A DNA stretch of 46,036 nt from Nitrososphaerota archaeon (lineage in GTDB: Archaea; Thermoproteota; Nitrososphaeria; Nitrososphaerales; Nitrosopumilaceae): NCBI GenBank assembly GCA_018647405.1, contig JABGTD010000044.1, forward strand, positions 1-46,036, in the 5' to 3' direction. Positions within the stretch are counted from its first letter, which is position 1. Each line of letters opens with the position of its first letter. A program made the position numbers and the translations under genes. Shown in pieces: positions 42,383 through 46,036 of the stretch. Under the pieces are notes generated by a model. That model had not been told where the DNA came from, did not search any database, and was given only the letters and a program-made list of their open reading frames with translations.

Positions 42383-43594
42383 ATGAGTATGGCACCCCAA
42401 GAATTAGAAAAAAGCGCTAGCAAATACGCGGCAGCTGCTATACGAGCTGATTCACAAGGCGCTGCTGGAATGGCCATAACTGATTATCAAAATGCATCTG
42501 AAACTTTATTGAAATTAATACGACTTTATCCTACTAGCAGTTTGAATAAAATTTACAAGCAAAGTTATCAAAAATATCAAGAACGTATTCAAGCATTACG
42601 TGATAGTAATGGTGGAAATATTGCCCCTGCGGTAGATCCTAACGCATCTCCCGAGGAACAAAAAAAGGCTTTGGCTAGAGCTCAACCTCACAAAGATGAT
42701 GGTAATGATCTTGAAGATTTAGTTATGAGAGAAAAACCTGATGTAAAATGGTCTGAGGTAATTGGATTAGATGATGCAAAAGGCGCATTACGTGAATCAA
42801 TTGTTTATCCTAGTAAACGACCTGACTTATTTCCATTAGGTTGGCCACGCGGTATGTTATTGTATGGCCCTCCCGGAACTGGAAAAACAATGCTTGCAGC
42901 AGCAACTGCAAATGAACTAGATGGTTATTTCATTAATGTTGATGCTGCATCAATGATGAGTAAATGGTTAGGTGAAGCAGAAAAAAATGTATCAAAATTA
43001 TTCAATATGGCACGAAAGTATAATGAAAAAGAAGGCAAACCTGTAATCTTATTCATTGATGAGGTTGACTCTCTTCTTGGAGATAGAAGTAGCGAGGTCG
43101 GTGGTGAAATTAGAGCAAAAAATCAATTCCTTTCTGAATTAGATGGTGTTAATGGAAAAGGTAAAGAAACCATGATGTATGTAATAGGTGCAACTAACAA
43201 ACCTTGGAGTTTGGATGAACCATTTCTGAGACGATTCCAAAAAAGAATTTACGTATCTCTTCCGGCAATGGATGCACGAAATAAATTATTCGAACAATAT
43301 ACTGCTCCTCTAAAAAAATCAACTCGATTTAATCTGGTTAGTCTTGCAAAACAATTTGATGGGTATAGTGCAAGTGACATCAAAGATGTATGTCAAGGTG
43401 CACAATTGCTAGTTGTAAACGAATTATTCAGATCTGCTAATTACCATGAACCTGTTGACGGTGAACCGCCACAAGATCCTCGTGAGTTGACAATGGCTGA
43501 TTTCAAAGATATCAAAGCAAGAAGAAAGCCAAGTGTTTCTACAGAAAATATTCGTGCATATCATAAATGGAGCGAATCTTTCGGTGCACTCTGA
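42383..43594 (+). CDS. cdvC: CdvC, Vps4-like AAA ATPase of cell division
   Basis: A 403-residue CdvC. Residues about 1-75 form an N-terminal MIT domain (QELEKSASKYAAAAIRAD, then KLIRLYPTSS), a proline/acidic linker follows, and one AAA domain has Walker A GPPGTGKTMLAA, Walker B VILFIDEVDSLLGD, sensor and second region RFQKRIYVSLPAMDAR, and a Vps4-type C-terminal helix ending KWSESFGAL. Vps4-like ATPases disassemble ESCRT-III filaments made of CdvB, whose genes are not here. There is no clear TATA at leaderless distance; a GTGAT element (Shine-Dalgarno core) is four to eight bases before ATG, so a short leader is likely. It is followed at once by the carB remnant. Confidence 0.95.
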   Translation: MSMAPQELEKSASKYAAAAIRADSQGAAGMAITDYQNASETLLKLIRLYPTSSLNKIYKQSYQKYQERIQALRDSNGGNIAPAVDPNASPEEQKKALARAQPHKDDGNDLEDLVMREKPDVKWSEVIGLDDAKGALRESIVYPSKRPDLFPLGWPRGMLLYGPPGTGKTMLAAATANELDGYFINVDAASMMSKWLGEAEKNVSKLFNMARKYNEKEGKPVILFIDEVDSLLGDRSSEVGGEIRAKNQFLSELDGVNGKGKETMMYVIGATNKPWSLDEPFLRRFQKRIYVSLPAMDARNKLFEQYTAPLKKSTRFNLVSLAKQFDGYSASDIKDVCQGAQLLVVNELFRSANYHEPVDGEPPQDPRELTMADFKDIKARRKPSVSTENIRAYHKWSESFGAL

Positions 43595-43927
43595 TCGGTT
43601 TTCACATCGATCAACAAAGAATCTTTTAAATCCTGATTCTAAGAAACTTGTAGAGGGTCACAATAACTACAAAGAAATCCAAACATTGCTGATCTTCTAC
43701 ATGCACGAAAAATTGATTTTATTGTAAACATACCAAGTACCTCTACACTGGAAAAATATGTTGGAATGCTATATGGTGAGTATCAAATTAGAAGAAAATC
43801 CCTCGAACTGGTAATCCCTGTATTGACTACTCCTGAATTATCCGAATCCTTTGTAAAAACACTGGAATGGCTACAAACAAACGAAACTACTAAAAAACCT
43901 CTACAACCTTATGAAAATTTAGATTAA
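43595..43927 (+). pseudogene. carB: Decayed 3' end of carB (carbamoyl-phosphate synthase large subunit, MGS domain)
   Basis: Immediately after the cdvC stop, the same frame encodes VFTSINKESFK (43598-43630), a CarB MGS-domain start; stops then interrupt. The next frame continues NPDSKKLVEGHNNYKEI (from 43629), and from 43676 the first frame resumes as NPNIADLLHARKIDFIV to a proper C-terminus ending KKPLQPYENLD. So the carB C-terminal domain (allosteric MGS fold) is present with two frame breaks and about 30 residues missing in its middle (only about six codons remain where the ATKGT-like loop belongs). None of the synthetase halves is here. It has no usable start codon, so it is a dead fragment; a complete carB should lie elsewhere. 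The end overlaps the convergent phosphoesterase by nine bases. Confidence 0.75.
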
Positions 43928-44668
43928 ATCCTTTAGAATTGATTCATTTCCAATTATTGTTCCATCTAATGTCAAAATTTTTGCCGTTGTAGAATCTTTA
44001 ATTTTTTCAACTATTGGAGAAATTGATTTTTTATAATATTTTTTTTCAGTTGCATAAAAGTATGGATTGAATGATGGAACTATTGTGATGTTAAGATTTC
44101 CTTTTGTATCTGGAAAAATTTTTGATTTATCTGATTTAATCGAAATCCAAATTCTCTCTCCATTGAGTAATGAATTTTTATCAAAATAAACTGGATGAAT
44201 ATGTCCCATGATTATATTATTAACACTTGAATAATTTTTTGATGGCATTGTATGACCATGTGTTAATAATACATCATCTAAAATCATTCCCTTTGAACTA
44301 ATTACTGTAACATCATTTGGAATCAACCTATCGATATGTGAATCATGATTTCCTGGAACCAATATCACTTCCAATGAATTTTTTATCTCTTCAAAAAAAT
44401 ATGGAATATCTTTCCATTCTAAATCTGTTATAGATTGTATGCTTGATTTTACATCTCCTAAAAGAATTAATGTTTCTGGGTTTTCTTTTTTAATAATTTT
44501 TGTAACATTTGAAATAATTTCATTTATTGATGAATTTTTTTTAACTGTATTTTTATTTGATGAAAATTTATCTTCAAATCCAATGTGTAGATCAGATATA
44601 ACTAGATTTTTCCTTTTTTCTTCAAGAATTAATGCTGGTTCGGAATCAATTATTCTTGTTGTTACCAT
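43919..44668 (-). CDS. Metallophosphoesterase (SbcD/Mre11-like archaeal type)
   Basis: A 249-residue calcineurin-like phosphoesterase. Metal motifs in order: VISDLHIGFEDKF (DxH), LLGDVKSS (GD), VPGNHDSHIDRL (GNHD), LTHGHTMPSK and IIMGHIHPVYF (GHxH). It resembles the small archaeal phosphoesterases related to Mre11/SbcD nucleases and YfcE. No second catalytic or DNA-binding module is present. ATG 44668 is preferred over TTG 44671. It is divergent from the SWIM mini-protein B (34-base gap). Substrate unknown. Confidence 0.88.
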   Translation of the reverse strand: MVTTRIIDSEPALILEEKRKNLVISDLHIGFEDKFSSNKNTVKKNSSINEIISNVTKIIKKENPETLILLGDVKSSIQSITDLEWKDIPYFFEEIKNSLEVILVPGNHDSHIDRLIPNDVTVISSKGMILDDVLLTHGHTMPSKNYSSVNNIIMGHIHPVYFDKNSLLNGERIWISIKSDKSKIFPDTKGNLNITIVPSFNPYFYATEKKYYKKSISPIVEKIKDSTTAKILTLDGTIIGNESILKDLI

Positions 44669-44701
44669 CAAGATTATACGTTTGTCTTAGATTAATCCCT
44701 T

Positions 44702-45004
44702 ATGTCTACAAAACAAGAGAGAATAGATTCTATAATTGATGAACGACGTGTAAAACTACATCTGTTTAATCCAAGTAAAAGAGAAATTTGGACCGTTGTT
44801 GGTAAAGCTAAAGAACATTGGATTGATCCTATTTCAAAATTTTGTTCTTGTTCTGGATATTATTTTGGCATGATAAAAAACAAAAGTCCTTGCTACCATT
44901 TAGAATCAATCTTTAAAGCAAAAAAAGAAAATAAATTTGAAATTATCGAATTCAATGATGATGAATACGAATCATTCATTTCTGGAATTGTTAGCAATTT
45001 GTAA
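44702..45004 (+). CDS. SWIM zinc-finger mini-protein B
   Basis: A 100-residue protein with a SWIM-type finger: WIDPISKFCSCSGYYFG, then CYHLESIFKAKKENK about 17 residues on, matching CxC...CxH. It resembles the SWIM mini-protein at 8604 in layout (short N-terminal region, finger, short tail) but is only weakly similar otherwise. The N-terminus is basic (KQERIDSIIDERRVKLHLFN), perhaps DNA-binding. No partner gene is obvious. Confidence 0.8.
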   Translation: MSTKQERIDSIIDERRVKLHLFNPSKREIWTVVGKAKEHWIDPISKFCSCSGYYFGMIKNKSPCYHLESIFKAKKENKFEIIEFNDDEYESFISGIVSNL

Positions 45005-45005
45005 T

Positions 45006-45305
45006 CTATTCTAGTTTAATTTCAAAAAGATCATCTTTTGAAACGCCTTTCCAGACCCCAATCATTCCATCAGGTTCACATGCTTCGATTGCTGTGATTT
45101 GTTGAATTTTGATATGGTCTGGATTTGGAGGCATCCAAAGCATTGCCATATAGTCACCAACTTCACCTGCTTGTTTTGGGTCTGCCATCACTACGTTTTC
45201 TTTTTGAAAACCATTACTTGCTAATGCATTCATTGTTTTTTCATTTAGGTCCATTCTTCCATGAAGAAAGAGATAGACCTTTTTGCTGGAATCTACATCT
45301 GCCAT
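45006..45305 (-). CDS. Hypothetical protein
   Basis: A 99-residue protein starting MADVDSSKKVYLFLHGRM, not recognised. It looks like a small alpha/beta fold (VYLFLHGR, NALASNGFQKENVVMADP, then MAMLWMPPNPDHIKIQQITA), with strands and no cysteine-rich site. ATG 45305 is preferred over TTG 45329. Its stop follows the SWIM protein stop by one base (convergent). Confidence 0.65.
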   Translation of the reverse strand: MADVDSSKKVYLFLHGRMDLNEKTMNALASNGFQKENVVMADPKQAGEVGDYMAMLWMPPNPDHIKIQQITAIEACEPDGMIGVWKGVSKDDLFEIKLE

Positions 45306-45358
45306 ACTTTGATTGAGTAAATTCCGCAAATATATCTAGATCGGATAAAAGCATTAGA

Positions 45359-45368
45359 TATTTAAAAT
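45359..45368 (+). promoter_or_regulatory. TATA box of the right-edge gene
   Basis: The box tatttaaaat is centred about 25 bases before ATG 45388, predicting a leaderless mRNA. Confidence 0.5.
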
Positions 45369-45387
45369 ACCTGTAAAAATCAGGAAT

Positions 45388-46036
45388 ATGGCTGGCGTAG
45401 ATAAATTTGGAGTAATTTTTTCAGTTGCATTTGTAGCTGCTATGATTATCATTATGGCTACTGTTCTACAAACTGATAGTAGCTTTACAGCATCAACTGA
45501 CACGACTCCAACTCAAACATATTCTCCACCACCAACTCAAACATATTCTCCACCACCAACACCTCAAGCAGCACCACAAACTTCATCAAGTGACAACTTG
45601 AAATATACAATTCGCGGTGGTATAGTTGATTCTGTTTCTCCAGATGAAAAACATAATGCAGTAAAAATTATGATGGATTCTAGATTAGATGGACAATTAA
45701 CAATTACACTTACTTCTGACTCAGTTACTCCATTTGATGATGGAACATACTTTGTAACTATCGATGGTGAAGAAGTTGAATTTATTCAAGTAGGAAAAAA
45801 ATTAACAATTGACTTTATGGCAAACTCACAAAAAATTATGATTTACGGTGAAGGTTACAAATCTGGCGGACACGATATGAGTTCTATGGATCATTCTGAA
45901 GATTCAAAAGAACATGAAGCAATGATGGCAGCAGACAAAGCAGCAGCAGACAAAGCAGCAGCAGACAAAGCAGCAGCAGACAAAGCAGCAGCAGACAAAG
46001 CAGCAGCAGACAAAGCAGCAGCAGACAAAGCAGCAG
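45388..46036 (+). CDS. Membrane-anchored protein with AAADK tandem repeats, partial
   Basis: At least 216 residues; the ORF runs off the right edge. An N-terminal anchor (VIFSVAFVAAMIIIMATVL) is followed by a proline/threonine spacer with two TYSPPPT copies, then a beta-rich domain (KYTIRGGIVDSVSPDEKH, then DGQLTITLTSDSVTPFD) and a glycine/methionine/histidine stretch (GGHDMSSMDHSED). From about residue 180 it becomes a repeat of Ala-Ala-Ala-Asp-Lys. Such alanine/charged repeats form long helices or stalks, so this may be a surface protein. The beta domain resembles those of other secreted thaumarchaeal proteins; function unknown. Confidence 0.8.
   Translation, partial: MAGVDKFGVIFSVAFVAAMIIIMATVLQTDSSFTASTDTTPTQTYSPPPTQTYSPPPTPQAAPQTSSSDNLKYTIRGGIVDSVSPDEKHNAVKIMMDSRLDGQLTITLTSDSVTPFDDGTYFVTIDGEEVEFIQVGKKLTIDFMANSQKIMIYGEGYKSGGHDMSSMDHSEDSKEHEAMMAADKAAADKAAADKAAADKAAADKAAADKAAADKAA
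45928..46036. repeat. Perfect 15-nt tandem repeat (AAADK codons), incomplete at the edge
   Basis: The 15-base unit gcagcagcagacaaa occurs six times without a mismatch from 45940 to 46029, preceded by a 12-base partial unit (45928-45939) and followed by seven bases of another at the edge. It stays in frame. Total copy number cannot be known from this window. Confidence 0.95.

Noticed and set aside
43533-43727. 64-codon ORF overlapping the cdvC end
   Set aside because: Its first part is cdvC out of frame; its later part is one of the three pieces of the carB remnant, reported there.
45928-46036. Short regular repeats that might be a CRISPR array
   Set aside because: Units are 15 bases, perfectly tandem without spacers, and code in frame for AAADK.
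1-46036. Searched for a new defence or conflict system
   Set aside because: The SNF2 helicase, MBL exonuclease, DHH protein and nuclease-like protein are scattered among housekeeping genes without a shared operon, so no system is claimed.

Overview
The window is a densely packed, AT-rich archaeal chromosome segment, most likely from a marine ammonia-oxidising thaumarchaeon of the Nitrosopumilus type. Evidence: a TFB zinc ribbon at the left edge, ribosomal protein L40e, archaeal EF-2, an archaeal/eukaryotic-type IleRS, the ESCRT-linked division ATPase CdvC, a PEFG-CTERM surface protein, GWWADGQ-repeat secreted proteins, a small DUF5679-type zinc ribbon, and many starts lying about 25 bases after a TATA box (leaderless transcription), several of them TTG or GTG. 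The likely genus is an inference from gene content; no phylogeny could be run.

Layout. 1-6.9 kb: 5' end of tfb, a ferritin-like Dps protein, a secreted TPR/matrixin-type metalloprotease, a winged-helix protein overlapping biotin ligase birA, a LON-domain protein, a SNF2 helicase and small proteins. 7-13.9 kb: a membrane J-domain protein, rhodanese plus SWIM mini-protein, a PEFG-CTERM protein, a nuclease-like protein, EF-2, CbtA and a DUF427 protein. 14-18.2 kb: thioesterase, a J-domain protein with an altered HPD motif, L40e and sucCD. 18.2-25.5 kb: ileS divergent from purD, then folate/C1 and purine genes (5-formyl-THF cyclo-ligase, folD, purN) around an ABM/cupin pair. 25.6-32.9 kb: an MBL-fold exonuclease and a tight uvrB-uvrA-uvrC operon of bacterial type. 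32.9-38.7 kb: a repeat-bearing membrane protein, an FMN-binding protein, an F420-type luciferase-like oxidoreductase, an iron-type alcohol dehydrogenase, glycerate 2-kinase and a putative RNase H-like protein. 38.7-46.0 kb: citrate synthase, a DHH phosphoesterase, hemerythrin, RidA, cdvC followed by a broken carB 3' end, a metallophosphoesterase, a second SWIM mini-protein and, running off the edge, a membrane-anchored protein ending in a perfect 15-nt tandem repeat.

How it fits together. birA, sucCD, citrate synthase, the iron-type dehydrogenase and CbtA (cobalt supply for B12) fit the carbon metabolism of autotrophic thaumarchaea, whose 3-hydroxypropionate/4-hydroxybutyrate cycle needs a biotin carboxylase, a B12-dependent mutase and semialdehyde reductases; this link is inferred. 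Most of the window is core genome. I found no tRNA, rRNA, CRISPR array, insertion sequence or prophage and no convincing new defence system. The most unusual items are the carB remnant behind cdvC, the two J-domain proteins, nucleotide-identical internal repeats in two membrane/secreted proteins, the dehydrogenase with a changed metal ligand, and a small protein with a partial RNase H signature. No gene-free stretch exceeds 300 bases; the longest (about 155 bases, ridA/cdvC) holds a nested inverted repeat.
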